44,928 nucleotides of DNA, taken from contig MLAK01000940.1 in NCBI GenBank assembly GCA_001839685.1, positions 1-44,928 of the forward strand, in the 5' to 3' direction. Source of the stretch: Tritrichomonas foetus (lineage: Eukaryota > Parabasalia > Tritrichomonadida > Tritrichomonadidae). The notes under the pieces were generated by a model. It was not told the origin of the DNA. It saw only the letters and a program-made list of their open reading frames with translations, and ran no database searches. Position 1 is the first letter of the stretch; each line of letters starts with the position of its first letter. The position numbers and the translations under genes were made by a program. Positions 10,770 to 20,575 of the stretch are shown here, in pieces.

Positions 10770-11864
10770 TTAGTCAGATCTATCTTGTGAATCTGTGTTG
10801 TCCTCAGGTATTCCATCTTCGTGGAGCTTCCCGTATTCAACTTTTTCTTCCTCAGCCTTGCAGAAGACAAGCGCGATGAGGGTGATGAAAAGTGCTGCAA
10901 AAAAGAGTGAAAAAACAACAACTGTTGTAATTGCATACGCTCTCTTTTCAGACGTCATTGTAGCTGTTGGCAAAACGTATGGGCATGTTTTCTCGAAATT
11001 ATTAGTTCCGCCCAAAACAATTTGATTTGCTATACCTGTGATAGCTTTATCAGATGAGGCTCTGAAGCATGAATTGAGTACCATCACATATGACTTTTCC
11101 ATTGTGGTGACAGGTGCTATGGTGTTGAAATTACAATTATCGATTTTCAAGCTAATTGTGTTGCTGGCATAAATAGCACTAACATTCTGCTCAATGCTTT
11201 CTTGTATATCTGTAAAAGTGCAATCTGTGAAAGAAACATCTAAACAGCTATCCAAATCAATATAGTTAAATGTGCCATCTGTGCGACGAGTAACGACCGT
11301 TCGGTTGAATGAACATCTTGTAAATGAAATTCCACCTTCAGTAGCTTTGAAAATTACGTTATCGTTGTAAAATGTTGTATTGACAAATTTTGAGCCAATT
11401 GTTGGATTTTCGGCGTTCATAAAAGTCATTGGACAATTCGAGACAGTAGAGTTTTGAAAATCGATAAAAGTATTTTCTAATTCGAATAAAACTTCGACGC
11501 CTGAAATATCTGTGAAAATGCAATTTGTCACTGTAAAATTGGCACCTGTTAATTCATAATAAACTGTATCTTGAAAGGTGAATGTTGTATCGGTAGCTGT
11601 TACGCAGCCAGAATAAATATTATTTTCTGAAGGTGTGGAAGTAAGAGTTTTACAATTGGCAAGCGAGGTGAGTGGATTTGTGATAAGCAATTTATCGAAT
11701 CGAATTGAAGTACGAGGCTGGCTGATGGTGTATATAATTGGGGATGAAAAATGCGAAAAATGCGACGACTGTAAGTGGAAATTGACCTTGCTTGTGAGCG
11801 CAAACATTGGCGAATTTCGCATCATATGATTGATGGACAGCGCAGTAAAAGTCAAGTTGAGCAT
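10770..11864 (-). CDS. Beta-helix surface protein with single C-terminal membrane anchor
   Basis: A 364-aa protein. Residues ~50-300 consist of irregular rungs typical of right-handed parallel beta-helices, with recurrent xxFTxCxFxx strands (TVTNCIFTDI, SFTRCSFNRT, SFTDCTFTDI, KIDNCNFNTI). A ~24-residue membrane helix follows (AYAITTVVVFSLFFAALFIT..., ~308-333). It ends with an acidic cytosolic tail of ~30 residues (AEEEKVEYGKLHEDG...). Trichomonads have large families of such surface proteins, often annotated as Pmp-like or pectate-lyase-fold; no enzymatic residues are evident. There is no convincing N-terminal signal peptide after this ATG, yet an in-frame TAA lies two codons upstream. The gene may therefore be 5'-truncated, or it may use the weakly hydrophobic MLNLTFTALSI segment. 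Topology is inference. Confidence 0.85.
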   Translation of the reverse strand: MLNLTFTALSINHMMRNSPMFALTSKVNFHLQSSHFSHFSSPIIYTISQPRTSIRFDKLLITNPLTSLANCKTLTSTPSENNIYSGCVTATDTTFTFQDTVYYELTGANFTVTNCIFTDISGVEVLFELENTFIDFQNSTVSNCPMTFMNAENPTIGSKFVNTTFYNDNVIFKATEGGISFTRCSFNRTVVTRRTDGTFNYIDLDSCLDVSFTDCTFTDIQESIEQNVSAIYASNTISLKIDNCNFNTIAPVTTMEKSYVMVLNSCFRASSDKAITGIANQIVLGGTNNFEKTCPYVLPTATMTSEKRAYAITTVVVFSLFFAALFITLIALVFCKAEEEKVEYGKLHEDGIPEDNTDSQDRSD

Positions 11865-12529
11865 GTTTATTTAAATTTTAGGTCAATTTATTTTTCTATT
11901 ACGATCAATTTGACCTATTATTAACCTTCCAACGCCTAGTTCTTTTGATTTTTCCGATAATCAAAGGCTTACAAAAGTTCACGAATTTACATTCTTCACA
12001 AAAAGTTTTTTGATATCAAATCATTTCATTTCATCATTCCAAGTGTGTAACTTATACATCACCAGATTATTTATCACGTTTGGTATTCTATGATATTGCA
12101 AAATATCTCTAGAACACTGCATTCTTATTCAAGCAGATTATTCTTGGATAGGTTTGACTGAATTATCAGAATAGCAATTTTGAGCCACTATTTAATAATA
12201 AAATAGATTTATTTATTGAACAGCATTCATTACAGAAATACAATTTGAAACAACAATCTTTCTGATTTTTCAAATTTCAAAAATTATGATTACAATTAAT
12301 CTAGATACTCGAATTTTCTCCTCCTAATACTTGATAAAGTATTTATTTTCCTTTCTCAATAAACAAATAGAAAATCCAATCAAAAATTCATATCCGAGAA
12401 ATTCGATGATGCGAAAAGACAGACAAAGTTAACAGCTATCATTGTTAACAAAAGAGTAAGAAAACAACTCCAGCAAAAAGTACAATTCTAAAAATATAGA
12501 TATTTTTAGTGAATATAAAAAAAACTAAA
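11865..12529. other. Intergenic region with inverted TTGACCTA pair
   Basis: No gene. Upstream of the beta-helix gene the octamer TAGGTCAA (11879-11886) and its reverse complement TTGACCTA (11910-11917) form an inverted pair with a 23-bp spacer. This could be a regulatory palindrome; its role is unproven. Confidence 0.45.
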
Positions 12530-13936
12530 TTATTTTGTTTCCTCGGTTGCTGAAATTTCATTGATTGATTGGTATTCCGACTTATTTGGTACTTTCGGCT
12601 CGATTGTCCAGAAAGACAGGATAGCCGCTATGAATCCGAAGGCGCAGGATATGCCAATCATCTTTCTTGGGCAGTTTGGCCAGATGAGTCCGAATCCTTG
12701 GCCAATTCCGAAGTTGGACAGCTGCTCGCCAATGACGGTGCACATCATGAGAATTCCCAAATACGCGCCAAGCTCCTGCTGTGGCGAGACGAGGGACACA
12801 ATGGCGTATGGGACGGACATCGCCACGGCATAGCCAGCCCCGACCAAAATCGAAATTGCGAGATAGGGGTACTGGTTGTTCACCCAGAAGAACGTTATCA
12901 GGCCTGCCGATAGAGTAATATAGCCAGCAACCGAGGTGGCCTTCATGCCGATAAGTTCACAAACTTTATGGTTAACAAAACCATATAAGAATTGTGTGCC
13001 GAACTTGGCAACATTGCACATCATTGCCCAGGAAAGTCCGTTCTGGTAGGCCTTCTTGGCTTCCGAGCCTTCTGGCGCGCTATTGTCTCCGCCGAAGATA
13101 TCTGATCCCATGAAGTTGCTGAAGCCGAAGTTGAACTGGAAAAGTGCCATCTGGGCCAAGAGGTATGGAATGGCAGTTCGACTGAATGGTTTGGGCATTG
13201 TTCGAATGGCATCGAAAATTCGCTTGAATGGTCGTACTTTTGGCGGCTTGACTGTTAACGGCTCTTCTTTGGCAACGATGGCTGTAACTGTAATTGAAAA
13301 TGCGATTAAAACGCTTGAAACGATTAATAAAAATTGCTCTTGGCCGAGTGAAGTATAGCTGTAAATTTTGAATCCGCCAAATGTGTTCACTGTGATACCA
13401 CCGAGTGCCGAAAAAACTGAACAAATGTTGGCCATCAAGCTCTGTTGTTTAGGCGGGCAAACATCCGAACAGATTGTTCTCGTGGGGGCGTTCGCAATGT
13501 TTCCGGCTGTAACTGTGGCCATATACGAAATGATAAAAAGTGCCTGTTGGGCTCGAAGTGGATCTTTATCGCCGCTTAAAAATTTTCCGATATCGACACA
13601 ATAAGTCATCAGGAGTAGACCAAGGGTCATAAAAACTGAACCTGTGACTATAAAAATGCGACGGCGGCCCCATCGAAAAGTGCAGGCATCTGAATAGACT
13701 CCAACAAGAGGAGCGCAAGCGAATCCAGCAAAACTTCCGTAGAATAAAGTAAACGTTTGAGCAAGGCTACTCACTTTGAGTGACTGAGCAATTGGTGTAA
13801 AGAGCGTAGGAATGATAACGAAGAGTAAATGAGGAGCAAGGTTGCCAAGACCAATTCCCATGATGTGTAGATAGGAAAGGCGGTCACGTTGGTTCAATGG
13901 AATCCATTTATTTTCGATCAATGGCTCATCAATCAT
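12530..13936 (-). CDS. Major facilitator superfamily transporter, SLC45/GPH (sucrose-transporter-like) type
   Basis: A 468-aa protein with about 12 membrane helices. The loop between helices 2 and 3 carries the MFS motif A variant GVYSDACTFRWGRRRIF (~78-94), the form seen in GPH/SLC45 and plant sucrose-H+ symporters. The N-terminus (LSYLHIMGIGLGNLAPHLLFVIIPTLF) is helix 1 of this group. Near the C-terminus the segment YAIVSLVSPQQELGAYLGILMM resembles the helix 10/11 loop of SLC45-like proteins. Likely a proton-coupled sugar or related solute transporter at the plasma membrane or a vacuole; substrate unknown. The gene is visibly more GC-rich than its surroundings, especially 12,600-13,200, which could reflect strong expression and codon bias or separate ancestry. 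Confidence 0.93.
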   Translation of the reverse strand: MIDEPLIENKWIPLNQRDRLSYLHIMGIGLGNLAPHLLFVIIPTLFTPIAQSLKVSSLAQTFTLFYGSFAGFACAPLVGVYSDACTFRWGRRRIFIVTGSVFMTLGLLLMTYCVDIGKFLSGDKDPLRAQQALFIISYMATVTAGNIANAPTRTICSDVCPPKQQSLMANICSVFSALGGITVNTFGGFKIYSYTSLGQEQFLLIVSSVLIAFSITVTAIVAKEEPLTVKPPKVRPFKRIFDAIRTMPKPFSRTAIPYLLAQMALFQFNFGFSNFMGSDIFGGDNSAPEGSEAKKAYQNGLSWAMMCNVAKFGTQFLYGFVNHKVCELIGMKATSVAGYITLSAGLITFFWVNNQYPYLAISILVGAGYAVAMSVPYAIVSLVSPQQELGAYLGILMMCTVIGEQLSNFGIGQGFGLIWPNCPRKMIGISCAFGFIAAILSFWTIEPKVPNKSEYQSINEISATEETK

Positions 13937-15517
13937 TCGAGCACCTGGGTCGATTTTTGAGGAAATATTTTTTCATTGAATTTGAGGTGATTTCTGAATT
14001 ATTTTCGATGAACATACCATGAAACTTTTCAATCTTTTTCAAAGGAACTCACAAAGTGTTTTTCATCAATTTATGGAAATTGAGTGGAAATTGACTGAAA
14101 AGTGGGGGAAAAAAATATTTATTCCAGTATAGAGCTATAATATTCTTATACAAGCAGTTTTATATACGTTTACATAATTTTTATTTGATTTTTATTTTAA
14201 TTAAGGTAGATATAGTAATTTTTAGGAGAAATATTTTCACCTCTTCATAACCACTTTGTGTTTCTTTTACTTTTTGTGAGTTTATACAATCATTCAATGA
14301 TTGTTTCTTTCTTGATTCCTATTTCGATAAAATAAAAATATATTAGTCGGCAAAACATAATAGTATAATTTCATTCAATTCGCCATTTCTAAAATGATGA
14401 TGTGATTGATGCAAAAACTCTCAATTTTTTAACTTACATCTCAAAAATAGAAAATTGAATGGAAAACTGTATTATCGCGAATGATTGAAACATTGCCTAC
14501 TTGGAAATGTGATTAATAATAACAGCATCGGGCGCAAATTATTTAATTTTCAATTATTTCACCCTCGTGCTGTGACATATTTTGTGCATTTTCTTCACAT
14601 AAAATTCCCTACCCTCTTGTAAAAATTGATGTGACTTTACTTTTCATAGAAAAATGATCGAAAAAAGTTTTTTTCCGCCAATACTCTTTCTGTGAATTCT
14701 TGATCCAAAGCGATTTCCTGCTCTTCATTTTAGCATCAACGAGATTAAATATTTCGCCGAGGTATATCTTTTGATTCTTTTAGAAATAAGGTCAATAGCA
14801 TTTCTCATCCAAGAGAGATTTCTCATGATAACATAAGGTTGAACAGCATACGATAGCACATTTCGTTCAATTTTCTGATAACCTCATAGAAAAGGAATTT
14901 CAGACTCAACTCTAAAAGTTAGAAAAAGCTCCCAGGTTTCGCAGAAAAAGTTGGCATCGATCATTGTCAGATTTACCTAATTTTGGTGAACTCCATGCGG
15001 TTTCACTGAATCTTTTCATTTATTTTCTCATCAAGATATCTTGTCTATTTTTTCACCTTACAATTCGTGATTTTTCCTTCTTCAGTTTTTAGTTTTTAAA
15101 TAACTTCATTGAAATTATCAATGGTGCAGAACAACCTAACAATGATGTATACATGATAGTTTATGTTTACATGTTGATTCTAGCATCTGATATGAACAAT
15201 AATACCACTGGCAAATGAAATGAAATCTACATTCAGAATTTGATTATTTTGCGTATGTCAAATTCAACGATAAGATTCATGAATTTGACAACGGGAATTG
15301 GGATGTGACCTTTTACCAACTGCTTTTCATCATTCTATGAATAAGAAATCTATTTTGGAAATTCATAAAGAATTGATAAATTTTTAACAACTCCTTTACT
15401 GTAAAAAAAAAGGAAAAAAATAGATAAAAGTAAAATTAGCATTTGAGTTTAATACGTGTTGCTTGTTCATACAAATACAAAAAGATTGATAATAAAAATC
15501 AAATTGGCAAAACGAAT
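13937..15517. other. 1.6-kb AT-rich intergenic region, no gene found
   Basis: No open frame worth calling, no tRNA-like B box and no tandem repeat were seen. The region separates two minus-strand genes. Confidence 0.5.
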
Positions 15518-15862
15518 TTAGGGTTTTTCATACAAATTGGACCATATTGCTAATACTCTTTTTTCTGGATAATCAAAAGTGTCCCTAGTTTTTAATAATC
15601 TTTTCGTCTCTTTTGATAGGCCTTCAAATTGATCATGAGCTTCAACTGTTTCTATAGCCCCTTGAGAAACCTCATCATTATATCGATAATCTCGCGCTCC
15701 AACAATTGGAATCTGTTGGGGAATTTGATTTTGAATTTGATTGGCGTTGTTTGAAAGATCATGCGGATCTGGATCATCAAAATCTGATGAATAAGAACTT
15801 GATGGATCTAAGCCTTGGATTATTGCTTTTTTATAGTTTATTCTCTTTTGGTTGAGATTCAT
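15518..15862 (-). CDS. Small hypothetical protein (114 aa)
   Basis: Unrecognised. The protein is hydrophilic: a basic N-terminus (NQKRINYKKAI), an Asp/Ser-rich stretch (SSSYSSDFDDPDPHD), a Gln/Ile-rich linker, and a more protein-like C-terminal half (AIETVEAHDQFEGLSKETKRLLKTRDTFDYPEKRVLAIWSNLYEKP). The composition is richer in GC than the flanks, which drop to AT-rich DNA at both ends. The stop codon overlaps UAAA, as in other genes here. These points favour a real small gene, but there is no family match to support it. TTGACCTA occurs at 15930-15937, about 70 bp upstream of the start. Confidence 0.5.
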   Translation of the reverse strand: MNLNQKRINYKKAIIQGLDPSSSYSSDFDDPDPHDLSNNANQIQNQIPQQIPIVGARDYRYNDEVSQGAIETVEAHDQFEGLSKETKRLLKTRDTFDYPEKRVLAIWSNLYEKP

Positions 15863-16356
15863 GTTTTTTTAAAATGTAACCATATTCTTGTCAAAATTTG
15901 AAAATTCCTAAAATAGCATTTATATTGGTTGACCTACATTTAGCTCACTAATTGATGATTAAAAACAGGTGAACTCCACTTAGAAAATGAAATATTTTGA
16001 TAATCTTGAAGAAACAAAAAATGATAAAATTTTTTTATGGTGAATATTTTGGATATCCTTCATCAAAGAGAATTCTGAAGAATTGAACACAATCAATTCA
16101 TACCTTTCTTTTTGTTCAATTCAATTGTTGAAAATCGGCAAATTCCAGAGTAATAGTCAGATAGTTTTTCTTAATGACACTCTATTCAAACATAAATCGG
16201 AATTCCAATTTATATTAATTTACTTTCAAGATTAGATTTTCTGACATTTTCCTTTGTCGGTAAGATGAACGATTAATTCTGTGCCATTGATACAGATAAC
16301 TTATTTGTTTCATTAGCCCCAAATTAATGGAATAAAAGCATTTTACAGTGAGGTAA
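15863..16356. other. Intergenic region upstream of the MITE
   Basis: AT-rich sequence without a recognisable gene. It contains one TTGACCTA octamer (15930-15937). Confidence 0.45.
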
Positions 16357-16674
16357 AGACTATATGGCAGGATTTTTTTTCCTATGAGTTTTGTTTTTTG
16401 ACACTAAATATGGGTAAATGTGATGTGACTTTGCGGGCCCCTTCGACTCATTCGNCCATTNGAAGAGGTGCTGCCACNTGANCACAGCTTCGGATCGCTT
16501 CGCTCCCTCCGCTGTGTTCACGTGGCGCACCTCCTCCAAGTCGAAGTGACCCAAAGAACCAGCAAAGTTCACATCACATTTACCCATTAGNTTTTTTCCA
16601 CTTTTGACCTTTATTTGACCTTTCACTTCACATTTACAAAACTCATAGGAAAATAAATCTCTGCCAGACTATAT
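16357..16674. mobile_element. Palindromic foldback MITE with 9-bp target-site duplication
   Basis: The direct repeat AGACTATAT occurs at 16357-16365 and 16666-16674. Between them lies a 300-bp element (16366-16665) whose ends are inverted repeats: the left end begins GGCAGGATTT and the right end, read in reverse complement, begins GGCAGAGATTT. Both arms then share the 14-mer TCCTATGAGTTTTG (perfect, 16379-16392 against 16637-16650). The interior is also palindromic: GGGTAAATGTGATGTGA pairs with its complement near 16567-16585, and 16474-16488 pairs with 16511-16525 around a 22-nt loop. It has no coding capacity, as expected of a non-autonomous element. A 9-bp duplication fits Mutator-like elements, which are known in trichomonads, but the superfamily is inferred from TSD length alone. 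Confidence 0.85.
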
Positions 16675-17165
16675 ATAGAATTTTTATTTTCAATGCTTAA
16701 AATCAATGTTAAATATAGGTCAATTAATTCGTTGGCAGTTATACTTTCCATGATTCGCATTTCTCTACCATTTTATCTTGTTGGGATCTCATTTCTAGAG
16801 ACTATAAAATTCAACATTGATGCCGATAAAAAAATTTCTCATAGGATTGATACATATTTATATTTGGGTTATTGTAAAAAAAAAAATTGAAGATAAAATT
16901 TTGTGTTGTTTAGATTTTTGACCTATATTTTCACCTGAATTTCACAAAAAATAAATGTCAATTTTCTCAATTCAATACATTTCTATCGTTTGCATTTTTA
17001 TTTGTGACCATTTAAACGCAGAAAACTATTAATTATTGAATCAAAAAGTTAAACAACAAAAAATTCATTGTCAATTAAAGTAAAGAAAATATCAAACCGT
17101 AAATAAAAAACGGACAGTTGAAGTACTCAATTTTGACTACTTTAGCTGGTTACTCTACTTTATTG
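16675..17165. other. Intergenic region upstream of the 14-3-3 gene
   Basis: AT-rich. TAGGTCAA lies at 16716-16723 and TTGACCTA at 16918-16925. A TCA at 17127-17129 is a candidate transcription initiator about 37 nt before the chosen ATG. An open frame of 65 codons at 16693-16890 has no protein-like features and was not called. Confidence 0.45.
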
Positions 17166-17888
17166 ATGTCGACTGAACGTGATCTTAAGTTCTTCATGGC
17201 CCGCGTTGCTGACCAAGCCGAACGCTATCAAGATGTTATCGCTGCCCTCAACGTTATCATTGGCCTTGATCCAAAGCTTACAGCTGATGAACGTAATTTA
17301 CTTTCTGTTGCTTATAAGGCACTTACAGGCTCATCCCGTAGCGCCCTTCGTACAGTCAACGCATTCCTCGAAGACGAGAGCATCAAGGCTATCCCAGAAC
17401 GTGTTACTAAGCTTAATGATCTTAAGACAAGACTTGTCAAGGAACTTGATAACTACTGCATCGAACTTATCCAACTCACCGACTCCAAACTCCTTCCAGC
17501 CGCTGAAGATGCTTCTACAAAGGTTTTCTATGAAAAGCTTAAGGCCGATTACTATCGTTACTCCGTCGAATTCAAGCCAGAAGCAGAACGTAAGGACGGA
17601 TCAGACAAGGCTAAGGCCAGCTACGAAGCTGCCATGAACATCGCCACAGCAGAACTTACAAAGGCCAATCCAACATACCTCGGACTTGCCCTCAACTACT
17701 CAGTTTTCCTCTACGAAATCATCGGCCAAAAGCAAGAAGCTATCGATCTTGCAGACAAGTCCTTCAAGGAAGCAGTCGACCTCCTCGACGAACTCGGAGA
17801 AGATGAATATTCAGAGGCTACACTTATCCTCCAACTCTTAAAGGATAACGTTGCCCTTTGGACAGAAGAACAAGGTGATGCCAAGTAA
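17166..17888 (+). CDS. 14-3-3 protein
   Basis: A 240-aa protein, the standard length for the family, all alpha-helical. The first family signature is visible as RNLLSVAYKALTGSSRSALR (~39-58), carrying the basic-pocket Lys and Arg. The second pair of phosphopeptide-contacting residues is in DYYRYSVEF (~121-129). The C-terminal signature YSEATLILQLLKDNVALWT is intact. It should dimerise and bind phospho-Ser/Thr clients in the cytosol. The frame stays open upstream to 17118 but has no earlier ATG, and the protein from 17166 begins like other 14-3-3s. Codon use is strongly biased to C-ending codons compared with neighbours, suggesting high expression. It ends AAG TAA GTAA. Confidence 0.98.
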   Translation: MSTERDLKFFMARVADQAERYQDVIAALNVIIGLDPKLTADERNLLSVAYKALTGSSRSALRTVNAFLEDESIKAIPERVTKLNDLKTRLVKELDNYCIELIQLTDSKLLPAAEDASTKVFYEKLKADYYRYSVEFKPEAERKDGSDKAKASYEAAMNIATAELTKANPTYLGLALNYSVFLYEIIGQKQEAIDLADKSFKEAVDLLDELGEDEYSEATLILQLLKDNVALWTEEQGDAK

Positions 17889-19312
17889 GTAAACAAACAA
17901 TTCCCTTAATTTTATTTTTATTAATTTTTTGTCAATTTTAGAAAACTCTTGGTCTTCACAAATCGCTAAATTTGTATTCTTTTATTTCAAATTTTTTGGT
18001 TTTAAACATGAAAAAGTTTTTTTTTTTTTTTTGATTTTATTTAGAGTTACTGAAACGAAAAAAAATCTCGGAATTGAGCCTTTATATTTTCAATGTATAT
18101 TCATCACATGTATGCGCGCAGAAATGTGCAACAGGAGTCACTGATTCACTATGCTAGAGAAAGATAAAGAGAAATTACAAAAAATGGCAAAAATTAAAAA
18201 TAGAGTTATCTGACTATGAATTTATTTTTTTGTTATTATATCGAGGATAATTACATCACAAATATTATTTGCAATTTATCTTTGTTATAAAAAATATATA
18301 CATAGAAAAAATGAAGATATTCGTGTTTTTTAAAATCAAAATTAAAAATTGTTTTTTTCAAAGCCTCTCTTACAGATTTTTTTTAAACTTTTCCTATAGC
18401 CTTGTATTCATGTATATCATCGATTAAAAGACAGAAAACATCAGAGAGTTCGATTCGTTCTCGAGATATAAGCATCAGACCAAATAAAGTCTGAATTCTT
18501 TTAACGTATAGATTTAATAATGCGACCAAATTAACCCAACAAAGCAAACGATATCAGACAAATGAAAAAGACGATTACGAGGCAAAAATGTGAGATCATG
18601 CACGATAGAAAAAAAAATCAAATCACTCAATTCCGATATTTCAGATTAGAAAGAAAGATTAAATTCAAGAAAAAATATTTAGGGAAGTATTAACCAAAGG
18701 TATTCATTATTATTAGTTTCCTATTACTATATGAATGGGTATCATCACATTTCTCAACATCCGCTAACTTCTCAAAAACTCAAAGAAAACAAACAAAAAG
18801 ATTCTGAGTATATCTGGTTGTTTAAGGAAACTTTTCCTATTGAATTTATGAATAGTTTATATTCCAACATCTCAATTCTAAAATAATTTTTCAATGGTTT
18901 GTCTTTTTTTTAGTATTGCAGGAATCTCATCTTCTCGAAATTATTTTAGCATACATTTCTTTTTAATATTTTTTAATTAATGGTCCTCCTCATAAATACT
19001 AAATATACATCATTTTTATAAGAAACTCAAAGCTTTCAGGTACTCTTTTTATTTTTGATGAATTTCAAATTATCGATATTTTAGTTTTAAAAGTGTGCAA
19101 ATTGAATACTTGAGAGGTCAAAAAGATAATATTCATGCAGGAATAGAAATGATTCTATGGGAAAGTTAGAAAAGTGAGAATTATCTTTCTCGATTCGGAG
19201 ATGAAGCGAACGTTTATTTTTTATCCCTCTTCATTTCGTCAACACAAAAAGTTTAAAATCAAAAATTTTATAACAAAATCTATCCCTCAGAATTTTTCAA
19301 TTGTGCAAATAC
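17889..19312. other. 1.4-kb AT-rich intergenic region, no gene found
   Basis: Contains a run of about 17 T near 18,017-18,033. A slightly GC-richer patch at ~18,440-18,620 was read on both strands without finding a frame or an RNA structure. A TCA at 19297-19299, 14 nt before the next ATG, is a candidate initiator. Confidence 0.5.
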
Positions 19313-20098
19313 ATGATGAATTATGTTAACTACATTTCGAGTATTACAAGCAATATAGCGAGCAATATTACGAACAACATTGCAAGTAGCATTACAAGCA
19401 CCATTCCAAGCAATATTATTCCGAAAGAAAAGGTTCAGCCAGAGCTCCAGCAAGTTGTTGATGGAATGAATTCGGTTTGCGAATCGAGGGCCGTTCGTGC
19501 AAAAGCACAACAGAGTTTAGTTGATGATACTATTCAGCTTATTAAATCAGAAACGCCACGCTTTGAAAAAACAATTGCATTTTCATTGGATGCGTTCGGA
19601 AAAATAGCAGAAGTCGAAAAAGAACTTTCAGAATCTGAAAAAAGATGTAAAGATGATTTCAATGATATTATTGAACGATACAAAGTCATAAGGCGGATAG
19701 AAATTCAACAATCTGAAGCAGTTGCGGCAGTCGAGGCAGCTAAGACCAAATTGAAAGAGGCCATTATTTTATATGAAAATGAATCAACAAATAGGAGTTT
19801 TGGAACACGATTGAAAAATGCCGAGGATGCAGTACAAAAAGCGAAAGTGGCGAGAAATAATGCAATCAATCAAGCAAAAATACTTACAATTCAATTAATT
19901 GAAGAAAAGAAAAAATTCTCTCATTTTAAACTAAACAGGTTCAGACATGGCTGTAAAACATATGCATCCGCTGTTGTTGAAGCTGCTAAAAAAGAAGCAG
20001 AACTTTACAAGCAAGTCGCGAATAATTTTTCTGAAGCAAGAAAACAAATAGACAGCATTTGTCAACAAAACATTATTGATGCATCTTCTGTTGTTTAA
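19313..20098 (+). CDS. Helical coiled-coil protein, possibly BAR-like
   Basis: A 261-aa protein. After a short N-terminal run of a four-residue repeat (residues ~11-34, pattern I-x-S/N-N) comes an almost wholly helical body with heptad-like spacing (SLVDDTIQLIKSETPRFEKTIA..., VAAVEAAKTKLKEAIILYEN..., DAVQKAKVARNNAINQAKIL..., VVEAAKKEAELYKQVANNF...). Three long amphipathic helices ending in a Lys-rich region resemble the BAR domains of membrane-curving proteins. That is a structural guess from helix pattern and length; no diagnostic motif exists. The first ATG in the frame is 19313, with a second immediately after at 19316. The stop is followed by AAA, giving UAAA. Confidence 0.75.
   Translation: MMNYVNYISSITSNIASNITNNIASSITSTIPSNIIPKEKVQPELQQVVDGMNSVCESRAVRAKAQQSLVDDTIQLIKSETPRFEKTIAFSLDAFGKIAEVEKELSESEKRCKDDFNDIIERYKVIRRIEIQQSEAVAAVEAAKTKLKEAIILYENESTNRSFGTRLKNAEDAVQKAKVARNNAINQAKILTIQLIEEKKKFSHFKLNRFRHGCKTYASAVVEAAKKEAELYKQVANNFSEARKQIDSICQQNIIDASSVV
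19343..19414 (+). repeat. 12-bp degenerate coding repeat (6 copies)
   Basis: Six in-frame 12-bp units encode ITSN, IASN, ITNN, IASS, ITST and IPSN near the N-terminus of the helical protein. Units share an ATT/ATA-x-AGC/AAC-AAT pattern but have diverged, so this is an old expansion. Confidence 0.75.
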
Positions 20099-20575
20099 AA
20101 CCTATTTCTTCTTCTTTTATCGGGCGGTTTTCCTATATATTAATAAAATACTAATTTAATAAATTTTTATTGTTTTTCGTTTACTATCCATTTTGGAAAT
20201 AATGTATTTTCATCTTCAGAAATCATAGAAACAAATGGATTTCTACATTCACAAATGAAATTATTATTAAATGATCTAAAATTATATTTCATAATTGAAT
20301 TTATCACTTCTGTAAAGGAAAGAGTCAGAATTCATAATAATGACTTAATAAAGCTTTATGAAATTGAATTGTCGTAGCTAACCATCTTTCGTATTATACT
20401 CAATATTTGGAATTTATATGTCATGAATCAACATTTGTTTCATTCGCATTTGTTACAATTAATAAGTATGAAGTCAAAAAACAAAATAATTAGAATTACA
20501 AAAGAATATATCTATATGTAAAACAAAGCTATATATATCAAATATTTATAAATAAATAATAACTAATATTATAAA
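20099..20575. other. Convergent intergenic region
   Basis: Lies between the 3' ends of convergent genes. AT-rich with no gene or repeat seen. Confidence 0.45.

Noticed and set aside
14621..14650. TGATGTGACTTTAC as a third MITE copy
   Set aside because: Only about 13 bases match and no inverted partner or terminal repeat is present.
16360..16626. Open frame of 88 codons across the MITE
   Set aside because: It contains several ambiguous bases, lies inside a palindrome, and its residues simply translate the inverted-repeat arms. The matching frame in the second copy (29,102-29,470) is likewise an artefact.
16693..16890. 65-codon open frame beside the MITE
   Set aside because: AT-driven composition, no family resemblance, ends in a poly-A stretch; expected by chance in this base composition.
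18440..18500. TTCGATTC sequence as a possible tRNA B box
   Set aside because: The T-stem pairs poorly and no acceptor, D or anticodon arm can be drawn around it.
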